Source: Actinopolymorpha alba DSM 45243 | GTDB taxonomy: Bacteria; Actinomycetota; Actinomycetes; Propionibacteriales; Actinopolymorphaceae | Reading direction: 5' to 3' | Length of the DNA stretch: 64,000 nt | Assembly (NCBI RefSeq): GCF_000373925.1 | Contig: NZ_KB892707.1 | Span: 310,001 to 374,000 of the forward strand | In this document: positions 35,481 through 43,598 of the stretch, in pieces | Layout: each line of letters opens with the position of its first letter | Numbering within the stretch: position 1 is the stretch's first letter | The notes under the pieces: generated by a model | The model's input: the letters and a program-made list of their open reading frames with translations, nothing else | Told to the model about the DNA's origin: nothing | Database searches by the model: none | Made by a program: the position numbers and the translations under genes

Positions 35481-36346
35481 CGCTTCCTCAGCTTCTTGAG
35501 CAGGGCGATGTCCTCTCGCCAGGCATCCTGGCCACCCGGTGTCTCGAGAATGACTGGTACGCCCCGCATCGCCGGGTGGCGGACCATCGCCCGGAAGGCG
35601 GCTTCGCCGATGTGGCCCTGCCCGATTCGTTCGTGGCGGTCGCGGAAGCTTCCCCGCGGGTCCTTGGAGTCGTTGCCGTGGACGAGTCGCAGCCGGCCCG
35701 GACCGGCGAGTTCGACGAGTTGCTGGAGCGTCCGGGTCATGCCGCCGCGACGGTCGAGCGGTGCGCCGGCGGCGAAGACGTGGCAGGTGTCGAGACAGAT
35801 ACCGAGCCTGGGATGGCGGTCGAGAGCGTCGAGGTAGCCGGGCAGATCCTCGATGCCGGCGCACAGCGAGCGCCCCTGACCCGCGGTGGGTTCGAGGAGC
35901 AGGGCCGGGCCGTCTTCCGGGAGCCGGTCGAGCAGGGGGAGCAGGCGTTCGCGGATCTGCTTCATTGCCTGTTCGTACGCACCATCCGACACACACGACC
36001 CGGTGTGGACCACCACGCCGCGCGCGCCGATCGCCGCCGCGCGGGTGAGGTTGTGGGCGATGGTGTCAACCGAACGTTGCACTGTCTCCTCGGTGGGGGA
36101 TCCGAGGTTGACGAGGTACGGCGTGTGGACGAACGCCGGGACGCCGGCCTCCTCGCAGAGCGTCCGGAAGAGCTGGTCCTGGGTGGGGTCGCCCTGCGCC
36201 TGGGCCCATCCGCGCGGGTTGCCGACGAAGACCTGGAGGGTTTCGGCGCCAAGATCGCGGGCTACCCGGAACGCTCCCTTGGCGAGCCCGCCGGAGACGG
36301 GGACGTGACAACCAATGGGACTCAGGCGGGTCGGCGACACCGGCAC
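35477..36346 (-). CDS. nfo: Deoxyribonuclease IV (AP endonuclease)
   Basis: Endonuclease IV cuts DNA at abasic sites in base excision repair. The 289-residue protein has the metal-site motifs VHTPYLVNLGSP, LLLEPTAGQG, CLDTCHVFAAG, HGNDSKDPRGSFRDRH and ILETPG in the family order. The zinc-ligand His, Glu and Asp residues are all present. GTG 36346 is the first suitable start; there is little room upstream as the kinase gene ends at 36374. Its stop overlaps the EamA start, and it is probably in an operon with the kinase gene upstream. Confidence 0.94.
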   Translation of the reverse strand: MPVSPTRLSPIGCHVPVSGGLAKGAFRVARDLGAETLQVFVGNPRGWAQAQGDPTQDQLFRTLCEEAGVPAFVHTPYLVNLGSPTEETVQRSVDTIAHNLTRAAAIGARGVVVHTGSCVSDGAYEQAMKQIRERLLPLLDRLPEDGPALLLEPTAGQGRSLCAGIEDLPGYLDALDRHPRLGICLDTCHVFAAGAPLDRRGGMTRTLQQLVELAGPGRLRLVHGNDSKDPRGSFRDRHERIGQGHIGEAAFRAMVRHPAMRGVPVILETPGGQDAWREDIALLKKLRKR

Positions 36347-36373
36347 AGCTTCTCAGACGCCCGGCCGGCCGGG

Positions 36374-38311
36374 TCAGACCACCTCGATCACGATCGTCGA
36401 CCCAACCCGCGCGCGTTCACCGCCGCCCGGTGTCTGGTTGACGACGTAGTGGAGGCCCACGTAGTACTGGTTCTGCCGGACCTCGACCTGGAAGCCCGCG
36501 TCGGTGAGCGCCTTCTTGGCGTCCTCCTCGCCGAAGCTCTGCACGCTCGGCACCGGCACGAACTCCGGCCCCTTCGACACCTCCAGAGCCACCGTGTCGC
36601 CGCGGTAGCCGTTGCCCTGCCCGGGATTTTGGTTCACGACAGCACCCGGCGGCACTGTGTCTGAGAAGACCTCAGAGGTCGTGACCTTCAGGTTGAGCTG
36701 CTCGAGTGCGGCCTTGGCCTGGTCTGCTGGCTGGCCGATGACGGAGGGAATGGCGACCGGCTCGCGTCCCTTGCTGACGACCAGGGACACCGGGGTCTTC
36801 CGGCGAAGCGCCGTGCCGGGTACTGGAGTCGAGGAGATCACCCGGCCGGATCCGACGGTGTCGCTGAAGGCCTGCTCGGCCGTGCCCACGGTCAGGTTCG
36901 CGTCCTCGATGAGCTGCCGGGCCCGCTCCTCGGTCAGCCCGGCCAGTGTCGGCGCCGGGTGGAGTTCCGGGCCGCGGGAGAGGATCACCTTGACGGTGCT
37001 GCCGCGGAAGGTGCGGGTGCCGGAGGCCGGATCGCTCCGCACCGCGCGGCCCTTGCCGATCGTGTCGTTGTACGCCTGTCCCGCGACGACGAAGCGCACG
37101 CCGGCCGGCCCGCCGACCTTGGCGAGCGCGCCCTCCGCGACGTTCACAACGGAGGGCACGGTGGTGAACGGACCGAACCCGCCGAGCCAGGCGCCGCCAC
37201 CGGCCGCGGCCGCGAGTAGCACGACCACCGCGACGACGAACGGTGTGCGCCGCCACCACGGCTGCACCGGCCGCGGGCCCGGACCCAGCCCGTCGTCGAG
37301 GCCGGCGTTCGGGTCGAGGGGCGTGCCGGTCGCGGGCGTCTGCTCGGTGGGGTCCTCTCTCAGCAGCTCCATCGGAGCGACCAGGGTGTGTTCGGCCCGC
37401 GGCCCGGCCTGCTGCCGGAACATCGTGAGGTCCTGGGTCAGCTCGGGATCGTCGACCCCCTCGGTCAGCGCGGTGCGGGCCCGCCGGAGATGCTGGAGGA
37501 ACACTCGCGCGTCGGCGGGGCGCACGTGCGGGTCACGGGCGGTGGCGCTCAGGACGAGGCCGTCGACGTACGCCGGGATGTCGGGAACGGACTCAGACGG
37601 TGCCGGCACGTCTTCGTTCACGTGCTTGTAGGCGACCTGGATGGGGGAGTCGCCCTCGTGTGGCTTGGCGCCGACGAGCATCTCGTAGAGGACGATGCCG
37701 GCCGCGTAGACGTCCGCCCGGGCGTCGGCCGTGCCGTGGGTGACCTGCTCGGGCGCGAGGTAGGAGACGGTGCCGATCAGCAGACCCTGGGTGGCTGTGG
37801 TGGTGGCCGCGGAGACGGCTCGCGCCAGCCCGAAGTCGGCGACCTTGACCGAACCGTCGTCGCCGAGCAGGACGTTCTCCGGCTTGACGTCGCGGTGGAC
37901 CAGGTCGGCCTCGTGCGCGATGGCGAGTGCCTGCAGGATCTGGTCGAGGATCTCCAGAGCCCGTGCCGGGCTGAAGTGCCCCTCGCTGTGGAGCTCCTGG
38001 CGGAGGGTGCGGCCGGCGACGTACTCCATCGTGAGGTACGGCGTGCCGTCGTCCTCGCCCTGGTCGAAGACCGCCACGACGTTTGGATGTGACAACCGCG
38101 CCGCCGAGCGGGCCTCGCGCTGGAACCGCCGGACGAAATCGGCGTCGTCGACGAGGCCGGCGTGGAGAACCTTGACGGCGACCGTGCGGTCGAGACGGGT
38201 GTCGACGGCTTCGTAGACCGTCGCCATCCCACCGCGGGCGACGCGGCGGCCCACGTGGTACCTGCCGTCGAGCAGGCGACCAACCATGGGGTCACTGACG
38301 GTCACATCCAC
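36374..38311 (-). CDS. pknL: PASTA-domain Ser/Thr protein kinase (PknL/Stk1 type)
   Basis: The 645-residue kinase has an N-terminal catalytic domain (about 14-275) with glycine loop ARGGMATVYE, Lys47 (VAVKVL), HRD loop VHRDVKPEN, ADFGLAR and a Thr-rich activation loop (ATTTATQG). A single transmembrane helix follows (FVVAVVVLLAAAAGGGAWLGG, near 360-380). Four extracellular PASTA repeats end the protein, which should sense peptidoglycan fragments. An Rv2175c-like protein, a known PknL substrate in Mycobacterium, is encoded 2.2 kb away, which supports the PknL role over PknB. A promoter (38349-38377) lies ~40 bases upstream. Confidence 0.92.
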   Translation of the reverse strand: MDVTVSDPMVGRLLDGRYHVGRRVARGGMATVYEAVDTRLDRTVAVKVLHAGLVDDADFVRRFQREARSAARLSHPNVVAVFDQGEDDGTPYLTMEYVAGRTLRQELHSEGHFSPARALEILDQILQALAIAHEADLVHRDVKPENVLLGDDGSVKVADFGLARAVSAATTTATQGLLIGTVSYLAPEQVTHGTADARADVYAAGIVLYEMLVGAKPHEGDSPIQVAYKHVNEDVPAPSESVPDIPAYVDGLVLSATARDPHVRPADARVFLQHLRRARTALTEGVDDPELTQDLTMFRQQAGPRAEHTLVAPMELLREDPTEQTPATGTPLDPNAGLDDGLGPGPRPVQPWWRRTPFVVAVVVLLAAAAGGGAWLGGFGPFTTVPSVVNVAEGALAKVGGPAGVRFVVAGQAYNDTIGKGRAVRSDPASGTRTFRGSTVKVILSRGPELHPAPTLAGLTEERARQLIEDANLTVGTAEQAFSDTVGSGRVISSTPVPGTALRRKTPVSLVVSKGREPVAIPSVIGQPADQAKAALEQLNLKVTTSEVFSDTVPPGAVVNQNPGQGNGYRGDTVALEVSKGPEFVPVPSVQSFGEEDAKKALTDAGFQVEVRQNQYYVGLHYVVNQTPGGGERARVGSTIVIEVV

Positions 38312-38348
38312 GGAGGAGCCTCGCTCAGGTGTTGATTCGGACGAGATG

Positions 38349-38377
38349 AGTGTAAGGACACGAGGTCAGAGCGCTAA
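38349..38377 (-). promoter_or_regulatory. Promoter of PASTA kinase gene
   Basis: On the minus strand TTAGCG (38377-38372), a 17-base spacer and TACACT (38354-38349) form a -35/-10 pair, predicting a transcript start near 38342, about 30 bases ahead of the GTG. Confidence 0.5.
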
Positions 38378-38418
38378 GGAGGCCGCGCCGATTCAACCGG
38401 TCACCACTCACGCTCGGT

Positions 38419-38445
38419 CTGACGACGGAGCCGGATCGTCGTCAG
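38419..38445 (-). terminator. Hairpin after methyltransferase gene
   Basis: CTGACGACG (38419-38427) and CGTCGTCAG (38437-38445) form a perfect 9-bp stem with a 9-base loop, extendable by one T-A pair. It begins about 30 bases after the methyltransferase stop and ahead of the kinase promoter. Confidence 0.6.
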
Positions 38446-38476
38446 AACCCTCCTACCCCGCCATTGCCTCGCTCGC

Positions 38477-39256
38477 TCATGACGTCGCAGCGATGACTCC
38501 CACGTGACCGGTGAGACGGAATGCGCCCGTACGCGCGACCTCCGCTCGGATCCCGCCCTCGACGGCGGCGAGGTAGCTGGCCCAGGTCACGCCGTCCGGT
38601 AGGTGACGCGCCTGCTCGGCCCGGCAGCTGTTGACGTACGCGACCACGGGCGTGGCGTCGGGTACGACGATCTCGGAGTGGTACTCGTCGACCTCACAGG
38701 CGCCGAAGACCTCGCGGACCAGCTCGACGCCGCCCTCGAGCAGGAACCGCCGGCCAGGGTTGGGATAGGGCGGCGGGTCAACCACGCCGAGGTCGCGCAG
38801 CGCCGTGTCCCACAGATCGGCCAGCTCCCGGCTCGCCACCCGCCCGTTGGTGCTGGCCAGGAGGCGGCCGCCGGGGCGGAGCACCCGCCGCAGCTCCCGG
38901 AGCGCCGTCCGCGGCTCGGTGGCGAGGTAGAGCATGTGCATCGCCAGCGCGGCCCCGGCCGAACCGTCGGCGAACGGCAGCCGGTCGACCTCACCCACCA
39001 CCTCAGGACCCATCCCAGCCGACAGGTCGACGGGAACCACCCGCAGCTCCGGTCGCGTGGCGCGCAGCCGGTTGGTGTAGCTGCCGGTGCCCCAGCCGAC
39101 GTCGAGCACCGGGCCGTTCACCGTGCCCAGCCTTCGCAGGGCCAGGTCCACGATGTCAATGCGAGGTTGCTGCCAGGCGTAGATGGAGATCCGGTCTGCC
39201 AGGCGGGAGTTGTCGGCGTACGCCTCGCCGACGAGGATCGAGTGGTCGACCGTCAT
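38477..39256 (-). CDS. Class I SAM-dependent methyltransferase
   Basis: The 259-residue protein has the Rossmann motif VLDVGWGTGSYTNRL (about 50-64; the usual Cys/Gly is Trp here), the acidic end of strand 2 in VVPVDLS, FADGSAGAALAMHMLY and a VLRPGGRLL segment, as in UbiE-like methyltransferases. The substrate is unknown. ATG 39256 lies 8 bases after a TACGGT -10 box (minus strand), so it is probably leaderless. It is divergent from the FAD reductase gene. Confidence 0.88.
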   Translation of the reverse strand: MTVDHSILVGEAYADNSRLADRISIYAWQQPRIDIVDLALRRLGTVNGPVLDVGWGTGSYTNRLRATRPELRVVPVDLSAGMGPEVVGEVDRLPFADGSAGAALAMHMLYLATEPRTALRELRRVLRPGGRLLASTNGRVASRELADLWDTALRDLGVVDPPPYPNPGRRFLLEGGVELVREVFGACEVDEYHSEIVVPDATPVVAYVNSCRAEQARHLPDGVTWASYLAAVEGGIRAEVARTGAFRLTGHVGVIAATS

Positions 39257-39337
39257 GGACCATCACCGTAGACCGTCGTAGAGGGTCCAAATGACCACGT
39301 CACGATGCCGCGATCTGTCGGTGCGAGAGGTTTTGAA

Positions 39338-39343
39338 TAGGGT
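39338..39343 (+). promoter_or_regulatory. -10 box of FAD reductase gene (leaderless)
   Basis: TAGGGT at 39338-39343 lies 7 bases before GTG 39351, while no ribosome site is present. Confidence 0.55.
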
Positions 39344-39350
39344 TCAGGAC

Positions 39351-40535
39351 GTGGAGCGTGTCGTGGTGGTGGGAGCAGGACTGGCTGGACTCCGGACGGT
39401 CACAGCACTCCGGGAGCAGGGGTACTCCGGCGAACTCATCCTCGTCGGCGCTGAGCGGCATCCGCCGTACGACCGGCCGCCCCTGTCGAAGGCGATCCTG
39501 CTCGGTACGGCAGACGATTCGGCGCTGCCTCTCGATCCGGCGAGCCTGAAGGTCGACCTTCGCCTGGGAACGCGGGCCACGGGGCTCCGCGACGGTGTGG
39601 TCGAGACGGACGACGGCGACCTCGCGTACGACGGGCTGGTGATCGCGACCGGATCCGAACCCATCCGGCTTCCCGGCGAGGGGGCGCACTACCTGCGGAC
39701 TCGCGACGACGCGTTCGCGCTGCGGAGCGTGCTGCGTCCCGGTGCCACGGTGGTCATCGTGGGCGCCGGGTGGATCGGCGCGGAGGTGGCGACGGCCGCG
39801 GCCCGGCACGGTGCGCGGGTGACGGTCGTCGAGCAGGCGGCGACGCCCGTCGCTCACGCGCTGCCCTCCGAGGTGGGTCAGCGGCTCGCGCCGTGGTACG
39901 CCGAGGCCGGGATCGACCTGCTGTGCGGGCAGCGGGTCGGCGTGGTCCGCCCTGACGGCGTCGAACTCGCCGGCGGGACGACGCTCCGCGCGGACGTGGT
40001 GGTGGTCGGCGTCGGCGTACGCCCGGCGACCGGTTGGCTCGACGGCTCAGGCCTGGAGGTCGATCGGGGAGTCCTGGTTGGTGCCGACCTGCGGACGAGC
40101 CTGCCTGGCGTCCTCGCCGTCGGGGACGCCGCTGCCCGATGGTCGCCGCGGTACTCCACCCGGATCCGCGGCGAGCACTGGGACGACGCGCTGCGGGCAC
40201 CGGTGGTCGCGGCCGCGAACGCTCTGGGCGGCGCCGAGACCTACGACCCGGTGCCGTACGTCTGGAGTGAGCAGTTCGGCCACATGGTGCAGTACGCCGG
40301 GATCCCCGCCGCCGGCGGCAACCTGGTGTGGCGGGGGGACCCGGACACGGACTCCGGTTGGGCGGCGTTCTGGTTGGCGCCGGACGGCCGGATCTTGAGT
40401 CTGCTCGTCGTCGACCAGCCTCGGGACTTCGTCCAGGGCCGCCGGCTGGCCGAGGCCGGGACGCCGGTCGACCCCGAACTCCTGCGGGACCCCGCGATTA
40501 GTGTGAAGGCATCCGTGGCAGGCTCAGCAAGGTGA
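39351..40535 (+). CDS. FAD-dependent NAD(P)H:ferredoxin reductase-like oxidoreductase
   Basis: The 394-residue flavoprotein has two dinucleotide-binding sites: FAD motif VVVGAGLAGLRT at the N-terminus and NAD(P) motif VVIVGAGWIGAEVA (about 135-148). ADVVVVGVGVRPAT and a late GDAAA segment (VLAVGDAAARW) complete the pattern. The C-terminal reductase domain matches ferredoxin/rubredoxin reductases that feed electrons to P450 or dioxygenase systems. No ferredoxin gene is adjacent. The start is GTG 39351; a longer upstream frame would run through the -10 box. It overlaps the next gene by 4 bases. Confidence 0.9.
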   Translation: MERVVVVGAGLAGLRTVTALREQGYSGELILVGAERHPPYDRPPLSKAILLGTADDSALPLDPASLKVDLRLGTRATGLRDGVVETDDGDLAYDGLVIATGSEPIRLPGEGAHYLRTRDDAFALRSVLRPGATVVIVGAGWIGAEVATAAARHGARVTVVEQAATPVAHALPSEVGQRLAPWYAEAGIDLLCGQRVGVVRPDGVELAGGTTLRADVVVVGVGVRPATGWLDGSGLEVDRGVLVGADLRTSLPGVLAVGDAAARWSPRYSTRIRGEHWDDALRAPVVAAANALGGAETYDPVPYVWSEQFGHMVQYAGIPAAGGNLVWRGDPDTDSGWAAFWLAPDGRILSLLVVDQPRDFVQGRRLAEAGTPVDPELLRDPAISVKASVAGSAR

Positions 40536-40918
40536 GCAACGACGAGCCGACGACACGCACGATGTCCACCGATCTGGATTCGCTGGTTCCCGAGTGGTTG
40601 ACGCTGCCGGAGGTGGCCGACCGGCTCGAGGTCAGCGTGGGCAGGGTCCGCCAGCTACTGCGCGAGGGCGAGCTGCTCGCCGTACCCCATGGTGAGCGCG
40701 GCGCCCTCCACGTTCCGGCGGCGTTCCTGGCTGGTAACCGCGTACTCAAGGGTCTCGGCGGCACCCTCACGGTCCTTCACGACGCGGGGTACGACGCCGA
40801 GGAAGCGGTGCGCTGGTTCTTCACCGCTGAGGACGCTCTTGCCTGTCCGCCGATCACCGCGCTCGCCCAGAACCGCGGCAAGGAGGTCCGCCGCCAAGCC
40901 CAGGCTCTGGGCTTCTGA
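40532..40918 (+). CDS. Rv2175c-family DNA-binding protein
   Basis: The 128-residue protein has a winged helix-turn-helix near the N-terminus (WLTLPEVADRLEVSVGRVRQLLREGEL) and a C-terminal region with LGGTLTVLHDAGYDAEEAVRWFF, as in the Rv2175c family of actinobacteria. In Mycobacterium tuberculosis, Rv2175c is phosphorylated by PknL near its N-terminus and then loses DNA binding. The N-terminus here (SNDEPTTRTMSTD) is rich in Thr and Ser, so a similar control is plausible. GTG 40532 overlaps the reductase stop; ATG 40562 is the alternative start. Confidence 0.88.
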   Translation: MSNDEPTTRTMSTDLDSLVPEWLTLPEVADRLEVSVGRVRQLLREGELLAVPHGERGALHVPAAFLAGNRVLKGLGGTLTVLHDAGYDAEEAVRWFFTAEDALACPPITALAQNRGKEVRRQAQALGF

Positions 40919-40959
40919 GCCAGGTCACTCCTGCTGAGCACGTGTGAAAGGAGTCGGCC

Positions 40960-41385
40960 ATGCCGGAGCTTGCGCGGCTACTGGCCGGTGAGCGGGCGCC
41001 GGGCGTCTACTGGTGGCCCGTCGCGCCCGGGGCGGAGAAGCTACGGGTCGAGGCCGAGGACGCCGGCTGGCGGTTCGTGGAGCTTGACACCACCATGGTC
41101 GTCGACAAGGCGGGGTTGCTCGATGCGATCGCGACGACGTTCGGGTTCCCGGCGTACTTCGGCCGCACCTTCGACGCGCTCGCGGACTGCCTGAGCGACG
41201 TCCGCGACGAGATCGGTGTGCTGGTGCTGTGGGAGGGCTGGGCGGCGCTCGCGGAGTTGAACCCGCAGACGGCCGGACTGGCGCTTGAGGTGTTCGGCGA
41301 GCGGGCCGCGGAGAAACGCTGGGGGCCGTTCGCGGTGCTCGTCGCCGGCCTGGGTCCTGAGCTCGACATCCCGACCTTCGAGTAG
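40960..41385 (+). CDS. Barstar family protein (putative ribonuclease inhibitor)
   Basis: This 141-residue protein has the barstar fold: a first strand VYWWPV, then FVELDTTMVVDKAGLLDAIATTF, FPAYFGRTFDALADCLSD with the characteristic aromatic/acidic helix, and a LVLWEGW strand. Barstar binds and blocks barnase-type ribonucleases. No barnase is encoded nearby, so it may be an orphan immunity protein or act on another partner. AAAGGAG at 40947-40953 precedes ATG 40960. It converges with the polyprenyl synthase gene across a palindromic terminator. Confidence 0.88.
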   Translation: MPELARLLAGERAPGVYWWPVAPGAEKLRVEAEDAGWRFVELDTTMVVDKAGLLDAIATTFGFPAYFGRTFDALADCLSDVRDEIGVLVLWEGWAALAELNPQTAGLALEVFGERAAEKRWGPFAVLVAGLGPELDIPTFE

Positions 41386-41441
41386 GTCCGCCCCGAGCAT
41401 CCGAGGACGCCTGCCTTCGTCACCGGGCGCTGCGATCTCCG

Positions 41442-41475
41442 CCGGGAATGACCACGTATACGTGATCATTCCCGG
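41442..41475. terminator. Long palindrome between converging genes (bidirectional terminator)
   Basis: The arms of 17 bases (41442-41458 and 41459-41475) pair with a single C-A mismatch, around the centre CACGTA/TACGTG. It lies between the barstar and polyprenyl synthase stops. There is no T-run, as is common for actinobacterial terminators. Confidence 0.7.
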
Positions 41476-41488
41476 GCGGACCGCGCGG

Positions 41489-42634
41489 TCAGCCAGTGCG
41501 CTGCGTCGCAGCCTGCGCGAGTTCGCCGAACGCGTCCCGCACGCCCTCGTCCGCCAGAGGTGCCTGGGCGAGGGCGGCGGCGGCCTGCTCGGTGAGGTCC
41601 ACGATGAGGCGTTCGACGGCGGCCAGCGCACCCGAGGCGACGATGATGTCCCGCAACTCGGCGACGCCTCGGGACGTCAGCGCCCGGTCACCGAACCGTT
41701 GTCGGAACCGCTCCGCCTGCGCCGGCGTCGCCGCCGCCAGCGTCTTGGCGACCAGCACCGTGCGCTTGCCCTCCCGCAGGTCGTCGCCGGCGGGCTTGCC
41801 GGTCACCGTGGGATCGCCGAAGACGCCGAGGATGTCGTCCCGCAGCTGGAACGCCTCGCCGAGCGGCAGGCCGTACGCCGAGTACGCCGAGATCAGCTCA
41901 GACGAGCCCCCGGCCAGGGCCCCGCCCAGGTGGAGGGGGCGTTCGACGGTGTACTTCGCGCTCTTGAACCGCACCACCCGCATCGCCCGGTCCTGCGGCG
42001 TCGTACCCGATGCCTGGCTCACCAGGTCGAGGTACTGCCCGGCCATCACTTCGGTACGCATCAGGTCGAAGTAGCCGAATGCCGGCAGCAACCGCTCGGC
42101 CGGCAGCCCGCATCCCCGGAGCATCTCGTCCGCCCAGCACAGGCACAAATCACCGAGGAGCAGCGCACCGCCGAGCCCGAAGCGTTCGGCCGGACCCTCC
42201 CAGCGCCGCTGGTCGTGCAGCGCCTGGAACCGCCGGTGAACCGACGGCTTCCCGCGCCGGGTGTCAGACGCGTCCATGAGGTCGTCGTGGACGATCGCCG
42301 CGGCCTGGAGCAGCTCGAGAGCCGCCGCCGCGACGACGATCCGGGGGTCGTCGGGGTCGCCGCCCGCTCCGCGCCAACCCCAGTAGCAGAACGCCGGCCG
42401 CAGCCGCTTGCCACCGGCGACCGAGTCGGTGATGATCTCGCGTTGGGTGTCGAGCTCGGCGTCGATCGACTGGAGTTCGGCGGCCCGCTCGCGTAGGAAC
42501 TCCTCCAGGGCCTGGTCAACCCGGGCCCGCAGGCCACCGAGCCCCGCCAGGTCGGCCAGCGCGGGTACCCCGGCCAGCCCTGGCAGGTCGAGCCCGGTGG
42601 CGGCGCCGCTGTCCGTATGCCTCATGTCCTGCAC
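41489..42634 (-). CDS. idsA: Polyprenyl (geranylgeranyl) diphosphate synthase
   Basis: The 381-residue trans-prenyltransferase has the first Asp-rich motif DDLMD (117-121) and the second in LRDDILGVFGD (near 258), with GGKRLRP at the diphosphate site. The residues preceding the first motif do not by themselves fix chain length; actinobacterial IdsA proteins make geranylgeranyl diphosphate for carotenoid or menaquinone use. GTG 42634 lies 7 bases after TAGGCT on the minus strand, so it is probably leaderless. A phytoene-desaturase-like gene lies nearby, and metF is divergent. Confidence 0.9.
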   Translation of the reverse strand: MQDMRHTDSGAATGLDLPGLAGVPALADLAGLGGLRARVDQALEEFLRERAAELQSIDAELDTQREIITDSVAGGKRLRPAFCYWGWRGAGGDPDDPRIVVAAAALELLQAAAIVHDDLMDASDTRRGKPSVHRRFQALHDQRRWEGPAERFGLGGALLLGDLCLCWADEMLRGCGLPAERLLPAFGYFDLMRTEVMAGQYLDLVSQASGTTPQDRAMRVVRFKSAKYTVERPLHLGGALAGGSSELISAYSAYGLPLGEAFQLRDDILGVFGDPTVTGKPAGDDLREGKRTVLVAKTLAAATPAQAERFRQRFGDRALTSRGVAELRDIIVASGALAAVERLIVDLTEQAAAALAQAPLADEGVRDAFGELAQAATQRTG

Positions 42635-42641
42635 GCGCGCC

Positions 42642-42676
42642 AGCCTAGACGGGGCAGTATCCGCTACCAGTAGCCT
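42642..42676. promoter_or_regulatory. Divergent leaderless promoters of idsA and metF
   Basis: TAGGCT on the minus strand (42647-42642) is 7 bases from the idsA GTG. TAGCCT on the plus strand (42671-42676) is 6 bases from the metF ATG. Only 48 bases separate the two starts, so the promoters overlap and may share control. Confidence 0.6.
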
Positions 42677-42682
42677 GGGCGC

Positions 42683-43582
42683 ATGGCTCTCGGACTGCCG
42701 TCAACTAGTCCTGGCACGGCCACGATCCGCGAGCTGCTCGCGGGAGGTGACCGGTCGTACTCCTTTGAGTTCTTCCCGCCGAAGAACGACCAGGGCGAGC
42801 AACAGCTGTGGCGTGCGCTGCGCGAGTTGGAGACCCTCGGGCCGACGTTCGTGTCGGTGACGTACGGCGCGGGCGGTTCCACCCGCGACCGCACGGTCCG
42901 CATCACGGGCCGGATCGCCGCGGAGACGACGTTGACGCCCGTCGCGCACCTCACCTGCGTGGGCCATTCGCGCGCCGAGCTGCGTTCGGTCATCGGGGCG
43001 TACGCCGACGCGGGGGTCCATAACGTGCTGGCGCTCCGCGGAGATCCTGACGGCGGGCTCGGCCAGCCATGGGTGCGGCATCCCGAAGGCCTCGACCACG
43101 CGGACGAGCTGGTGCTGCTGCTCCGCGAGCTGGGGAGCTACTGCGTGGGGGTGGCGGCGTTCCCCGAGGGACATCCCGAGGCCACCGACCTGGAGGCCGA
43201 CGCGAGGTTCCTGGCGCGCAAGGCCGCGGCGGGCGCCGACTTCGCGATCACGCAGTTCTTCTTCAACGCCGATGACTACTTCGCGCTGGTCGAACGGGCC
43301 AGTCGTTACGGCTGTGAGATTCCGATCATTCCGGGCATCATGCCGGTGACCAACGTCAAGCAGATCCAGCGGTTCGCGACCCTGTCGGGTGCGGAGTTCC
43401 CTGCCAGCCTCGCCGAGCGGCTCCTCGCGGTCGAGGACGACCCGGCCGCGGTCCGCGCCATCGGCGTGGAGGTCGCCACCGAGCTGTGCGCGAAGCTGCT
43501 CGACGGCGGCGCACCGGGCCTGCACTTCTACACCCTCAACCGCTCGACGGCCACTCGCGAGATCTACGCCAACGTGGTGTGA
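42683..43582 (+). CDS. metF: Methylenetetrahydrofolate reductase
   Basis: MetF reduces 5,10-methylene-THF to 5-methyl-THF for methionine synthesis, using FAD. The 299-residue TIM barrel shows YSFEFFPPKND (catalytic Glu), VSVTYGAGGSTRD, HLTCVGHSRAEL, NVLALRGDPD and FAITQFFFNADDYF in the usual order. ATG 42683 is preceded by TAGCCT 6 bases upstream and by no ribosome-binding site, indicating leaderless translation. Its position next to idsA repeats the arrangement known around Rv2172c-Rv2173 in mycobacteria. Confidence 0.95.
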   Translation: MALGLPSTSPGTATIRELLAGGDRSYSFEFFPPKNDQGEQQLWRALRELETLGPTFVSVTYGAGGSTRDRTVRITGRIAAETTLTPVAHLTCVGHSRAELRSVIGAYADAGVHNVLALRGDPDGGLGQPWVRHPEGLDHADELVLLLRELGSYCVGVAAFPEGHPEATDLEADARFLARKAAAGADFAITQFFFNADDYFALVERASRYGCEIPIIPGIMPVTNVKQIQRFATLSGAEFPASLAERLLAVEDDPAAVRAIGVEVATELCAKLLDGGAPGLHFYTLNRSTATREIYANVV

Positions 43583-43598
43583 ACGGATCCCGCGGGTC

